Assembly (NCBI GenBank): GCA_015501585.1
Contig: JADNRY010000088.1
Coordinates: 124,001 to 188,000 of the forward strand
Direction: 5' to 3'
Origin: Rhodocollybia butyracea
Lineage: Eukaryota > Basidiomycota > Agaricomycetes > Agaricales > Omphalotaceae
Length of the DNA stretch: 64,000 nucleotides
Of this stretch, positions 22,759-34,899 are shown piece by piece (positions within the stretch are counted from its first letter, which is position 1; the number at the start of each line of letters is the position of its first letter). The translations under genes and the position numbers were made by a program. Under the pieces are notes generated by a model that saw only the letters and a program-made list of their open reading frames with translations, was not told the DNA's origin and made no database searches.

Positions 22759-23980
22759 CTATACCTGTATTCCATCCGGTCCAGCAACTGCAACTCTGAG
22801 GCTCTCCGTATCTCAAATCCAGAGTGGTTCATAGATATCTGCATTTACTCTTCGAGCAGGAAACTTGAGAACGGCAGATTGGATACAACTTTTGCCCAGT
22901 GTTGACATCTCAGCAGGTAAATCTGAACCCGGTTTGAACCAACGCGATCTAGCCATACGATCAAAAGCGGCGCCAACAGTGACTATCGAAGTCGTTATCG
23001 AATTCATTGTTGGATGCATCGCGGAGGCATCGTTGGATGTATTATCGGAGGCATCGTCAGATGTATCACCGGACACGAGAGAGAGATTTCAGCGAAGAGC
23101 AGCTGCGAAGACCCCAAAATTTTTGCGTGACCAAGTATAAAGACTGATATGATCAGCTTGTTGCTTGTAGAGGAACTTGGATGTTTGCGCCATGGGTTCG
23201 GAGGTGGAAAGTACATGGAGTCTTGGGTACTGCATGAAACAAGCTAACCTACTCAATATAGTACCGATCTTCAATTGTTCAAGCAATGGGCAGCGCAGTT
23301 GAGAGAGTAGGCTGTACTCTATTAATGAGTAATATCCCTGGTACTTGAACGTTTCCAACGATGAGCATGGTGTGCAAGGTGGAATAGTGACGATCCTCGT
23401 TAGCTGAACCATATATAGTAAGTCCAAGTCATAATGGCCAATCACTCGATCTCTCCAGATATCGACTAACCGTACCAATGAAACCAACCAGGTTTTCTGC
23501 TTGGTCCAAGGGCGTAGTGTATGTCACCATTACTAGATTTGTCCACAAACTAGGAGATGACAGGGCAAGTGCACGCCCACGAGAACACACTGAGCTGATT
23601 GCCATCGTAAGAAGGTAAGTGATGGCGGGAGATATCATTCCGGTTGGAGGACGACTCGACGAGAACCTAGTACCCATGAACAGCATTAGATGAGATTGTC
23701 TTCACATACGAGCTGGAAGATGTACAATAAGGTTTCGTTTGGAGGTGTTCGCATTAGCGAGAGGAAAGAAAATGATACATCTCTAAGGCGAGCCGTCTCA
23801 GAAGCATGATCTTCGATATCGTTTTCCACCGAGCGAGTATCGCCTTGAGCTCCTGAGCTCCTGCAGTGGTACGGATCGTCCAAATTCAAAGCGGAGATCG
23901 TACAGCACAGAAAGTTCCTCAGAGTTGAGATTTACACGTCTCAGTAACCGATTCCCGCAATTTGTGCATGGTGGAGTCAT
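22759..23980 (-). pseudogene. F-box-like family, heavily decayed copy
   Basis: Starts MTPPCTNCGN at 23980 behind a good shared upstream element, then breaks within the coiled coil and several more times. Recognisable pieces: PPNETLLYIFQLVC, SSVCSRGRALALSSPSLW, a short leucine-rich part, a Ser/Asp/Ala-rich expansion at about 22985-23075 made of repeated GAGGCATCGT..GATGTAT units, then SRWFKPGSDLPAEM and RVNADIYEPLWI with a stop. About 400 bp shorter than intact sisters, so internal deletion as well as frameshifts. Third minus-strand gene in tandem with 18531 and 20909. Confidence 0.75.
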
Positions 23981-23997
23981 TGAGAGGAAATTTATTT

Positions 23998-24008
23998 GAA
24001 TAAGCGCC
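23998..24008 (-). promoter_or_regulatory. Shared GGCGCTTATTC element (minus strand)
   Basis: Exact element ending 17 bp before the ATG of the decayed copy; a second GGCGCTTA lies about 20 bp further upstream. Retained although the gene is dead. Confidence 0.45.
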
Positions 24009-24069
24009 ATAACCAGTGGCCTAAGCGCCAAGCACTTTTGGCCAGTAGTCGTTTTGAACATTGGATGCA

Positions 24070-25430
24070 AACAGCGCTTCTACACTCGAGGTAGGCGCAA
24101 ACAATGTCACTGTTATAATGACATACGATAGTCATTCCCGGTCTCGTCAACGACAGATCTGATAGTAATACCGCTGCAGTGTAGGACGAAAAAATTAGAA
24201 AATTTCATTTTGTGCTAGGGATACCTCAAAATCCATCCTTCCGACGTCAATATACCAAGGACCCAGTTCCGTTCCTCCCTAAGTACATCATCGACATCGC
24301 ATCTCAACGAAACCCAATATCCACTATCCCTTGCCATTTCCTTCCATATTCTCCACATGCACGCCATAAAGCTCATAAAGCCTTAGACATCACCAGCCCG
24401 AGTCGTCCTCCTCTCAAACCCGAATCTGAAAAATTTCCCAAAGGCCCGAAAACACTGGCTTCGTCAGCGACTTTCTCAGTAACCTTTTCCACCATCGATA
24501 CATTCAAAGTACCACGCCGCAAAGCATCTCCCGGTAGAGTGGTTGTTTCACTGTCGAATCCTGATTTTTACGGCCGTGAGGATATAGGTGTGGAACCGAT
24601 TTTAGCCGTAGGAAGTGTGAGTTGTTATCGTCAGATTGAGGGAAGCGTATTGAGGCGCGTTGAAATTGGAAGGTCATTAGATATGGATATAAGTCTTGGT
24701 GGCCCAATGAACAAGCCGACGTTAGACCGGTCGGGTAACGGGGATGGCCATGTAGCGTTTGTGGGATACTGTTCAAGTGTGTAACTGCGGTCTGCGTTTA
24801 AAACAGCTTTGGATTAGAGGTTATTGGGGACGTACCTTTAGTTTGTGCGTTAGTCTCTTTGTAAGGGAGGAGATAAGAGTTCATCTGCGCTGTATGTTTG
24901 TATCCTTTTCGGAATGGCATAGCGTAAGCACTTCAGTTTCGGGCTACCATGTTTTGACAGTGGGTATGTCACGATACGGCCCAGTAATGGTCGAGCTTTG
25001 GCTTGAGCGGGTTTCTTATTCTTCTCTGTAAGAGCAACGGTCACCGCAGGTTCTGCTAGGTTCTGCTAGTGATAGTACAGGGATACACCACAACGAGAAT
25101 TTTGGGAAGAATGAGAATGAACGGTCCGGCTAGAATTTTGTTCTTGATGGAAAGGATATCTCCCACAGTACGTACTCCAGAATTTCATGACCACTGCGCA
25201 GTGTCAGTCGAGGATGTAGAGCTGGCGAAGAAAAGTTGTTGGTCAAAAGCCGGTTCGGCAGTTGGCAAGTCATGCGTTTCTCGAACGCGGACCGTTGCGG
25301 AGCGAAAAGCTTTGAATACTAAACCAGTCGCCACAGAACGAATATTTGGCTTTTCTCAGTTCTAGCTACTCCGAGTAGTCCAGGATGACTTGCTGTGAAT
25401 GAGACAGGGCGCAGTTGTAGGTGTTCTGAA
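24070..25430. other. Intergenic, possible gene remnant without start
   Basis: A 190-codon open frame at 24212-24784 (plus) has no ATG start and no recognisable domain; FSVTFSTIDTFKVPRRK and GREDIGVEPILAVG are its best-looking segments. I do not call it a gene. The rest shows nothing. Confidence 0.3.
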
Positions 25431-25439
25431 ACCATTGAC

Positions 25440-26000
25440 AGTGCGGTCCAGAAACCTTCAGCTTCAGATCTTCAAGGCTTCAAAGCTTCAAAGCCTCAAA
25501 TTTCAAGTCTTCATCGTCGGCAAACCTTGTCTGAAGTCAATCCTTTTGACATCCTGTTCTGCTGCTCCATGCCCTACCATGCTACCATTCTACCATTCTA
25601 CTTGATCTACTCTGTCAAGCAACCCCTCGGTTACATGTTCATTCGTTCATTCGGTTTGTGCACAGTTTTCGCAGCTTTTATCGCTCTGAGTATTCGCTAC
25701 AGGACTCGTCGCACCTTGTTCGCGAAATTTTCGCTGTACGACAACATGTGCATGAATGACGGCGCTGGTGAAAACCGACACATTTGAGGAGCAAGTTGAT
25801 GTTTCGTTGGCAAGACGAATGGATAATCCACTTGGCTTTGCGAACCTCACACCACGAATGCTCTACGACGTTAGCATTTTCTCCCAACTATCGGCAGTCA
25901 GCAGCTTGTACAGCGGGCTTCAGCAGAAGTTCACTTCATTCTCACCTCACTCAGAGAAGCTTCAAGCTCAAGGACCGCCTCGAGATCACCGTGAAATATT
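25440..26000 (+). repeat. U-block, copy 5 (partial 'b' part)
   Basis: Matches 480-830 (shared CTTCATC.TCGG, GTGAAAACCGACAC, TTTCGTTGGCAAG). No F-box gene follows. The minus strand carries LSIRLANETS, which recurs at 590-820. Confidence 0.5.
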
Positions 26001-27300
26001 CTGCCCTATTCACGCTAGTCTTTCACACCGCTTATCCAGCTTGCCCTCCGATATCACAGAAACGCTCGAAACAGCCTCGAAAAGATCAGTGACTCGACTC
26101 GACCGATTTCAGAAACAAACAGACTTAATTCTACTCTATCGGATCCTGGCGCGTACATTTTTCCTGATTGGCACGGGAAGCGTTGAGGCCTAGGAGGGGC
26201 CAGGGCTGGCCAGTGTGAGCATTTTCTTTGTTTTTGTCTTTTTTACGGGTAACCCCGATACTGACGCCCTTCTTCTGCCCTCTACGTTTCCTGTCCCCTT
26301 CCCTCTAGCGACCGTCAACTGGAGCATCAACGATTTCGTGGAAGAAGACTGGTTCCCGTGGAGTCTTGGGTGATGGGGCGCGTGGCTGTAGGTTTGCGCT
26401 GGAGTAAGCGAGGAGTAAGCGAGGAGGGAAGCCGAAATGGTGTCCCGCGATGACTCGGAAAAGATGCTGTGCGGGCGATGGCAGGTTATGTGCGTGAGGA
26501 AGGGACGAACGATGGAAGGAAGAACGAACGAACGATGGATGAGGAAGAATGGATACCTTACACAGTCCCGTCAGGACTCCGACCTTCTTGGACCTGCGGA
26601 TGGATCATGTGTGCCATGGGTTGTAGTGTTGTTGTTGTAAGTATTTTATTTTCTTATCCTTCGTGGGATTCTTATGCTTAATTTTCCGATGTTTTTAGGT
26701 TTCGCCCTCCGTGTATACATCTTGACTTGATATCCTAGTACTTAGTCACGACTTACTTCAGTATTAGCATTCGGCTTTTGGCTTTTGGCACGGGCGGACT
26801 AGGTGGTTTTATTAGCCTTGTACACCGTATGCATATGTGATTTATCCTTATCTATGAGCATGTATAATCCAAAAAGAAGTATCTACCTTTCCGCTGTTTC
26901 GATATCAGAGTTTAACAGTCCAATCCTCAGCCTGCTCCTTTTAGGGCAGCTGTTGTGTACTTAAGTTTAACAAGAAATGTGTACTTGAACCTCGTCCATC
27001 TGTCCTGCAATACTAATTTGGAAACGGACGTCCAAATGTTGACTGTTCTTTTGAAGCATTAGTTCATTCTTTACACACTGAGACCCCTGCGCTCCTTCCT
27101 CCGGGTAAAAAACCCTATGAAAGCTCACCTGCGCGGTGTCTCACCTAAAGTCTAAGATGTCCGCTTGAGTGAGGACATCTGGATGAGCCCCATGTCATCC
27201 AATGGCTTGGGATTCCAGGGCATGTCAGAAAGAGCGTGCAAGCACTTGAGAAAGGTTTTTCCTTTCCATAGTGGGACGTCTATTCTGCTTGTAATCTTAA
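26000..27300. other. Intergenic, no gene recognised
   Basis: No coding, RNA or tandem-repeat signal beyond short imperfect GAACGAACGA and GAGGAGTAAGC repeats around 26400-26540. Confidence 0.4.
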
Positions 27301-27307
27301 CTTTTAA

Positions 27308-28915
27308 AGCGAAACAGCGTTAACTACATTCTGCGCAGCGTACAAACTTGTTCTTGAGCAAGCTGATGATCTTCTGCTACTTGCACTGTCTCCAGAAGGC
27401 CTACAGTGTAAAATGAATCTGTTCTACACATACTGTGGTAACAACTTCCTCCTGATAGATGCAATTAAATCTGCAATTGGATATCATGGACCTGCTCCCC
27501 CAGTCCCATGTCTCATGCCCATATTTTACTTCAATGGTGAGCAAGTAAAAATTGTGGATAAATATACATATGTTGGGATGACCTATAGATCTGGTCCCTA
27601 CAGAAATTTTTCATCTGTGCTTGAGTTACACTACATGGAAAAAGCTAAAAAAGCCCGCAAGATTGGACATGCAGTCCTACACATAGAGTCAATGATTGGT
27701 GCCCTCCCAGCTCATGAGGGAAAAATATTATACACAGGATGCATTGATCCCCATTTAATTTATGGCTGCGAAGTCGCAATAGACACTAGCAAGGCACTCA
27801 CAGACCACCTTGTAGGAGTCCAACTGGCATTCTTTCGTAGACTGTTAGGACTATCAAAAACCTCCATCAAGGTGTCAATATATACAGAAACAGGCATTCC
27901 TCCAATTCAACTTAGATGACTAGAACTGGCACTCAGTGCACTACAATACTTCCTGGACCGCACTCCTGACATGTTTGTCAGAGCTGCATTAAATGAAAGC
28001 ATTGCACTTAACACTGCAGGTAAAAAATCTTGGTTTGGGGACTTAAAGGAAGTTATCAGTACATGGTTACCTAACTACAAACTTCCTTCCAATGAATCCC
28101 TAACCATTGCCACTGATGGAACAATACTTGGGAAATTTGATAAAGCTATAACAAGCAGTACTAATACCTGGATTCAGGATGAACTAGAGCGCGTCAAAAA
28201 GCGATCTTACCTTATTCAACTGCGAAAAGAACCTACAGCTAATGGTGAGACCAAATACCGTGATAGCTGTCTACGGACATACTTAAAAGATATTGACAAT
28301 AGTCAACACCAAAAAGCCATGACTCGGCTCATTGCTGGAGATCACTCCCTGGCTGTGGTAAGACTCACATGGACTGACAACCATCGCGCACATGTACCTC
28401 ACGATGAACGCTTATGCAGATTCTGCAAACTATGGGTTGAAACACCTGAACATGCACTCCTAGAATGCACGCATGCCCCTCTGGTTGTTCGCCGGCATAC
28501 ATTCTTTAATAACTTCTACAACTTATGCCCTAATGCTGTTAAATACACAGCAAACAGAAATAAAGCGTCATATGTAGGCTATCTTGTCTCCTGTCAAATT
28601 TCTTTCTCAATTGTGGCAAAATGGATATTTGACATTCTAAAAATATATGATTCAACCCCACTATACATTCCCACTCAATATATGCGAAAGCCATGAAGAT
28701 AATAAAATATATTTAACATTGTAAAATAAGTATGTACAATGCCTGTACTGTAAGTAATTGGTGGCTGTCGCCAGCCAGGGATCTACAGCAGCAGTTTCGG
28801 AGCTAGTTGCGAGCTCGTCCCTGTCTGACGGCAGTCAGCCCGAAGACCATGGTGCTTGTGCCGCACCATGGGAGCTTCGGCTGCCCCGGCGTTCAGATCT
28901 TGGACCATGCCGAGT
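27308..28915 (+). mobile_element. 5'-truncated non-LTR retrotransposon (LINE), C-terminal part of RT protein, one internal stop
   Basis: An open frame from 27308 enters at the reverse transcriptase active site (LEQADDLLLLALSPEGLQ, the YADD-type motif), continues with FYTYCGNNFLLI and DKYTYVGMTYRS, IGALPAHEGKILYTGCIDP, and after a TGA at 27917-27919 resumes in the same frame (LELALSALQYFLDR) to 28696. Near the end is the C-terminal Cys-His motif CRFCKLWVETPEHALLECTH. This order matches the abundant mushroom LINE family whose ORF has RT followed by this knuckle; endonuclease and the first RT motifs are missing, a normal outcome of incomplete target-primed reverse transcription. The stop fits a CGA-to-TGA change. 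The 3' flank to about 28915 is non-coding. Confidence 0.85.
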
Positions 28916-28921
28916 AATTCA

Positions 28922-28946
28922 CTTCCTTCCTTCCTTCCTTCCTTCC
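28922..28946. repeat. (CTTC)6 microsatellite at LINE 3' boundary
   Basis: Six CTTC copies exactly where LINE-like sequence stops and the interrupted F-box pseudogene begins. Confidence 0.85.
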
Positions 28947-28949
28947 GAC

Positions 28950-29704
28950 ACAATCAGAGATGGGATCTCATCCCAAACTGTTGTTGGTATGTCGCTGAAC
29001 ATCGGTAAAGAAAGAAAACAAAGTCCACTGGCATGCTTAAAGAGCTCCAAGTCTTGGCCTAACTCATGCGCCATTGTGAAGGCAAGGCTTTTAAGAGGAT
29101 AGCAGCTTCGAATAGGGTCAAATCGTGACTTGGGGATATGTGATATCGGTTGATGACCACTCATTTCAAACGAGCGCCAGGTAGGTAGGTAGGTAGGTAG
29201 GTTTAACCGGCGCGGTCCCATTTAGAAACAGCCGGGTTCCACGCAACAGTGGTCGCAAACAAGATCAAATGCAAGCAGCGCTGGAATTGCATTCACTGAA
29301 CCCCAGTCACCACTCCATGTATATCCCCTGGTATCCAGTTTTAGGGTAAGGTGGCGTTGTGCAGAGAGATGGAGATGTAGTTGCACTGTGCGGAGAAACC
29401 CACTCAACGCCGAGTGGACGTCTGGTCGCTGCGAGTTTTCGAGTGAGAGTTCCAGGGAGATCCTAGACCAGATAGCTGATGACGATAGTGCAATTGACCG
29501 CCAACGTATGGAAACAGAAGACATGGACATAGCGGGAAGGTGGTGGAGTGGATGCACAATTTGGGTCGGAGGAGGGAGCCAAATATGTCGAAGCCTGTGG
29601 TCTTTGCTCCACGGATATTCCTGAAGTATGTTTGTGTCGCACGCGTAGTCAAAGATTTCTGCCAGGACTTCGTTAGGAACTCGGTCTACGTTAATCTTTG
29701 CCAT
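28950..29704 (-). pseudogene. F-box protein of a different subfamily, interrupted
   Basis: Starts MAKINVDRVPNEVLAEIFDY (F-box at the extreme N-terminus, no coiled coil), then MSSVSIRWRSIALSSSAIW and HLTLKLDTRGYTW, i.e. the common Agaricomycete F-box arrangement, unlike the array family. The frame is lost near 29250; a ~75 bp insert ending in a (AGGT)6 run separates it from the continuation RSFEMSGHQP..LKSLAF..IPTTVWDEIPSL, which is cut at 28947 by the LINE. So an ordinary F-box gene was broken by at least two insertions. Start chosen at the ATG before the F-box. Confidence 0.7.
29179..29202. repeat. (AGGT)6 microsatellite inside F-box pseudogene
   Basis: Six AGGT copies (ACCT on the gene strand) next to CCGGTTAAACC; may be the tail of a very short retroposed insert. 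Confidence 0.85.
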
Positions 29705-30230
29705 GATGAGCAAATAGTACACTGCAGATGTTCTTGGTGATACAACCACAAATATTGGTCTCAGGTCGGCGAAACAGGGGCGTGAGATTCGGCACGTCGC
29801 CCGGCGCTTATATTCGTATTTATCGGTTTTTCGCTCACCCAACTGTCACGAAGACGTTCCGGATTTCGAGCTTCCTTCAGAAATTCTACACAAACTGTGA
29901 ACCGAAGCTTTCTTTACAACCCACACAGTAGTCCCTCAAAATCGAACCGAGGCTCAGAATATGGATTACTTCAAGCTGTGGATTACTTAAATACTTTGCC
30001 TTCTACATCTACAAACGCCCTCGCATACCCGAGCACATCAGATGCCGGACATGATACATGATGAATCGAAACCGAGCCAGAACCAGATTGAATGTTTTCC
30101 AACGCAAAACCTGTTTGTCATAGGCTTGGCAGCGATATTTTGCAACGCATGATTGAGACAAAGACAGATCTCAGCAGAGTACGCCTCTTTTTTATTTAAT
30201 CCCGAATAAACCAAGTCTTACTCACAAAAT
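29705..30230. other. Intergenic, no gene recognised
   Basis: 5' flank of the interrupted F-box gene. A CGGCGCTTATATTC sequence at about 29792 resembles the array element but on the wrong strand for that gene. Confidence 0.35.
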
Positions 30231-31560
30231 GACAGCAGTTATCCCTGCGGGTTTCACTTCAGCCCCCCAGAAAGGCCTCAAGCTTCAAGCTTCAAGGCCT
30301 AAACGTCAACATCCAACGTTCTCATCTCGTCTGTGTTTGCTAATGGAGCTAAGGTGACACTGTGTCGGTATTCTACCCCAACGGGTTCATTCCCTCGTAT
30401 AGTCTATTCTCTGTTTCCTCCCTTGTACAACTCTACGGTCACCAATTTGGAGGAACGGAGTCTCCCGAGATGTTTGTATCATACAGAGGTCGAGGTGAGT
30501 AATCTACCTGAGTGTTGTTGATCAATTGTTGCTTATATTCTCAGTACTCATTTGCTGCGTTTACGTCCAGGATGCACCTCGAATGGGCGCCATTCCAGCT
30601 CATCATCTTCGACTTCCCAGTATGTTCTGTCCAACACCGATCCGGCATTCTTACTGTAAATGTCATTGAGACCTAGTCTTTGTTTTTTTTTCCTCGTACA
30701 ACAACGTACATCTCTTTGAGTAATTGATGGAATACCAGAAACCGGACCCGGAACTTCTTCGATTCCTCCGCCCAACGCAGATTTGGCATTCGAACTGTAA
30801 TTCGAACTGTAAATGATGTTGAGGCGAAGGTTTTGTTTAGTTCATCGTATCGCCCCATGGTCACATCCAACAAATAACGGACCGCCAGAAATCGGATCCC
30901 GAGCTAGCGTGGTGGTACTGAAGAACAGGAATTGCATGAAGGAACAACGAGGTGAGTATTTACCGAAACGTCGGTGAACTGTTACTCATATTCTCGTACA
31001 GTACAGACTGCAGTTTGAGTGGATAATATCTGCCCATCGCATCATCACCCACATCTTCTTCGACTCCTCAATATCTTCTGCTATGAATGACGTCTGCTGG
31101 CTCTCCGTCCAGTGGCGTAGTGAACTATAGGACCAACTGGCGCGGTTGCTCCGAAACATCGCTCTACCGACCCGGAAATCTGCTGCTGCACGATCGTTTC
31201 TCTTCCGAGTCCTTCGTTCAACAGCTTGCCTTTACCTCTCTCATTCACGATACCAATCGGCAGTCATGTTTTCCATTAGACTTAATTGGGAGGGAAAGAT
31301 ACAATAACGATGATGAGCAGGATTGGTGGCGCGCGTGCAAGAGGCTTTCGAATTTGACAGATTCGGTTAGGCGGGTGTGTGGGGGATATATACCACAGAT
31401 TAGAGCTACTGGGTACCATCTGGTTGATGGGCAAGTTTACAAATCATTGAGGTTTCCGAAACGAGTGAGGTGGAATCTAATTTGTATATGGACTTGTAAC
31501 GACTTCACCGAATCTAGTAACAGTCTTCTTGCATGAATACGGTTCTGCAACTACTCTTAT
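30230..31560 (+). repeat. U-block, copy 6
   Basis: 'c' units at about 30410-30690 and 30690-31080 and a 'd' part at 31080-31530 (CGATGATGAGCAGG, GCGTGCAAGAGGCTTTCG shared with 1.5 and 9.9 kb). Ends at the pseudogene at 31567. Confidence 0.6.
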
Positions 31561-31566
31561 TCTTTG

Positions 31567-32550
31567 AACATAACCTTGCTTTGCTCAGGATGTACGAATT
31601 CTCCGCGTATACGCGTAGATCTCAGCTCTACGGAACTTTCCGAACTGGAATTCAAACATCGCTCAGAGTTTGGTCCTTTTGCGATGGACTCGAGAGGAAC
31701 AAAAGAGCTGAAAGAGATGCTGGATCGGGCCAATGAAGATATCGAGGATTGTGATTATGAGGTAGCTCGCCTCCAGAAACAAATCGTGGCTGTTCAGGCC
31801 GAGCAGCAACGATTGGAGACTCAAAGAACCAAGCTATGCTCTCTGCTGTCTCCAACGCGGAAACTGCTAAACGAATTTTTATTGCGTGTTTTTCAGTGTG
31901 TCTGCCAAGAAACTCTTCTCCAGAGCTATCCATGGCTGTCAAGCTTATGTCCTCATGAAACCAAGTCTCCCGTTATCACTGACCTTCCTGCAATCAGTGG
32001 CAGTCAGCTCTGTATGCTCCTGTTGGCGTGAACTCGCGCTATCGTCTCCAAGTTTGTGGGCAAATCTAACAGTGTTAATGCACATAACTAATGTGGACCA
32101 AGTAGAAACCCTCGCTGGTTCAATCACCGATACAGTTACTCGATATCTGGCGAGGTCAGGGGATTGGCCATTAAGGCTTTCACTTAGTCTCCGGGGTATA
32201 TGTCATCGACCTACACAACAGGCTCATTGCTGGAAAATATTCAGGTTTCGGGGAGATCAGCCATTGACGGACAATATATTATCCCAACGGCATTTTCCTT
32301 TACTTGCAGAATTGGATGTTGACCTGGCCCTTACTTCGAGGGACTTGAATATTTTCGAGCATTGCCTCAGGCTCCATGCACATACCATCTCCTGGCCAGT
32401 AGAGCCAATATTGAAGGTCTGCCGCAATCAACTAGATCATCTCACTTCTCGTGGCCAGTTACTCACAGATTTGGCAGAAGCCTTTACGCCTGCCGTTCGT
32501 TGCAATCTCTCCAGTTGGGTTGTACCACTGATATCGATCTGGAGGTAAGA
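31567..32550 (+). pseudogene. F-box-like family, start codon lost and truncated
   Basis: Aligns from the family start, but the ATG is ATA (TTGAACATAACCTTGC against TTTCAACATGACCTTGC), and the GGCGCTTATTC element is reduced to CTTATTC. Coiled coil intact, then LLNEFLLRVFQCVC; the frame shifts near 31990-32000 (SSVCSCWRELALSSPSLW is in the next frame) and again near 32500. Homology ends at about 32550, so the last third including the conserved C-terminus is absent. Non-functional member. Confidence 0.75.
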
Positions 32551-33254
32551 GAGATGCCCTGTCCGTGAAGCATTTTTTCTGCCAATATTGTCGGAGCAAA
32601 GCGGGAGCAAGCTCTTTGCCAAAATTAAGCACTGGTCGCCGCATCTAAGTATATCTACCAATAGCCGCCGGCTACTGCCACACACCTTTCCTCGGAATTT
32701 TTGTCAGCACCACCGCCCCCCACTACTTAACTCCAGGCTCTAGTGATGCTGCCCGGCATGTATCTGTGGCAATGACCGACGATAGTATCGGTGCCGTGAC
32801 CGAATGCTGTGAATTGAGTTGATGTATTGCTTTACGCATAGGACGGAAGAAGGATGGGGCCTCGCAAGACCGCAATATGAACGATCGGAACCGGTAGTAC
32901 TAGTAGGTATGGGGTATCCGCATAACAAAATGTGTAATCAGCTTCACTCAATATAAAGCCTCACTCCAGAACCGGTATTCTTGCTTTGGTTTCTAAGATA
33001 AACCTTGAGATGAATGCTAATGGCAACAATACTTAGTCCTACTTTGATCAACAGGTTCTGCAGGTGCTGAGATAGTACTTTTATACATCAAACAGGGGCC
33101 GAACGTTGAACATCAACGGAAACCGTGACGGACGGCCATCCGATGCCATCGATGGCTATCTCCCATAAATACGGTCCACTTGTTATGGCACACTTGCAAC
33201 TCCCTATTTAAAGTTCTGTTGCTCTAGGTCAAATTTTTGTGTCTATTTGTTACG
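32551..33254. other. Intergenic, no gene recognised
   Basis: Right breakpoint of the truncated F-box copy, then unrelated sequence becoming AT-richer toward 33200. Confidence 0.35.
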
Positions 33255-34626
33255 ATGACTCCAGAGGAGGTGTCAGCAATCAAACATCTTGGATCGCTCG
33301 TTTTCTTGAACTCTGCTGTGGAAACCTTGAATTGTGTCCTTTACGGTACAGTGATCAAAATTATTTATGGCTGGAGATTCGAGAAACTCTGACACATATA
33401 CTAGGGATATATTGTCTGGCTCTTGCAATTGCCATTTACATCTACTACGTGTAAGCTTCTATGTAGCCCTCAGTGCCAGTCACGGTAGGCAGATTAAAAG
33501 TCAAGCAATTTGACGTGAATTTGACAGGGGAAACGGAGGTATTGGATGTGCAAAAAAGAAAATGCTTTGCTTGCTGCTTGTCTCGTTTATTGGAGTTTCC
33601 ATAGTGCTCTTCATACCTGCGGCAGAGGCTTTGGTCCAAATTGAGGATCCACTTATAGTGTCAATACCCGGAGGGGGCATAGTTCCATCTGCAATAGTAA
33701 ATTCTGAATTGCTGCTAGAAGTATGTTCTCAGATGTCTGACTGGGTAAGCATTATCATAGTAAGCATTAACTTTTTTCTATATCTTGATCTATACGATAT
33801 TGTGTTACTAATTAGTAACTGACTGAAACCTCTAAAGCTATTAACTGCTAATACTGTTATCGTATGGAGGGCTTGGTCAGTGTGGACAGATAACAAGACT
33901 GTCCAACGGATATTACTTTTTTCTATGCTTGCAAATATTGGTGGGATCTTTGAGCAAACTTCGGTGCAAATTTGCTGACCCTGACAACTAGGAGTCAGTC
34001 TTGCTGATGGAGTTGCAGATTCTCAATTGAGTTTAAACATACATGATACTGGTCATGCTTTAACTCTGGATTGGGTTGCTTTTATGATGTCATTATCAGT
34101 AAATATCATAGCAACCAGTTTGATAGCTTTTCAAGCCTGGTAGGGACAGATACTTTGTTTTCAACATGGCATTAACAAAACCACAGGGAGCACCATAAAT
34201 CTACGAAATATCTTTCAATGGGTAAGAAGAAGACCAAAGGGGAGGGAATTCTTTTGATTCTTGTGGAGTCTGGTGCAGTATATGCATTATTTCAGGTAAG
34301 TTTCAAAACACGGTGCACTTGGATAGTTTGGAATGCAGAAATTTTTAGCTTCTTGCCATAATATTCTATATATTGGATGTGAATGAACCATCACTATCAT
34401 CAATGTTCACCGCTACAGTTTTGATTGAACTTCTGTAACATATGCTGCGGTAAGTTTCTTCATGTCATTTATTTTGCATTTCATCTTACCGTTGGCTTTG
34501 CTTCTACTTGAAACTGAAATGTAGGTCTTAAATCCACTTTTCATTATCATACTGGTTCAAACACAAAATACATATGAAGACAGTGTCAACCTTGAAGAGA
34601 TTCTTGTCTCTCAAAGTCTAGAGTGA
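33255..34626 (+). pseudogene. Intron-rich multi-pass membrane protein (Agaricomycete seven-TM type), one frameshift
   Basis: Eight exons with good splice sites: 33255-33345, 33405-33450, 33528-33744, 33838-33940, 33992-34139, 34187-34295, 34349-34449, 34525-34626. Peptides: NCVLYGIYCLALAIAIYIYY, LLTANTVIVWRAWSVW, SLSVNIIATSLIAFQAW, ILLILVESGAVYALFQ and VLNPLFIIILVQTQ, all hydrophobic helices in the order seen in the abundant uncharacterised seven-TM family of mushrooms (the WRAW and LVESGA motifs are typical). All exon phases fit except exon 7, which is one base short and reaches TAA (about 34428-34436) just before the last helix. Distinctly AT-rich compared with neighbours. Either a recent pseudogene or one base error; the role in the cell is unknown. 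Confidence 0.65.
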
Positions 34627-34899
34627 GCTTGGAGTGAGCTGAACATTCATCACTATTCAAGCTGCACCTCAGTGAGTCGGACAATGACTCAGGACTCAGT
34701 GGCCCATGGCTTGGGGAAGAAGGGGACTTGTCACTTGGGCACCCTCAAGCTTATCTTAAATAGTTAAAGTTGTAAAGCTGGTTCAAGTTAATAAAATATC
34801 TAATAGACAATTTAATCAGTAAACTAGAAGCAGCCTCAGGTAAGTAGGCTAAAGACACGCCCCAGGATCACTTCAAGTGAAACAATTGGATGAAATGCT

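Noticed and set aside
24212..24784. 190-codon open frame as a gene
   Set aside because: No ATG at its start, no domain, no splice-supported extension.
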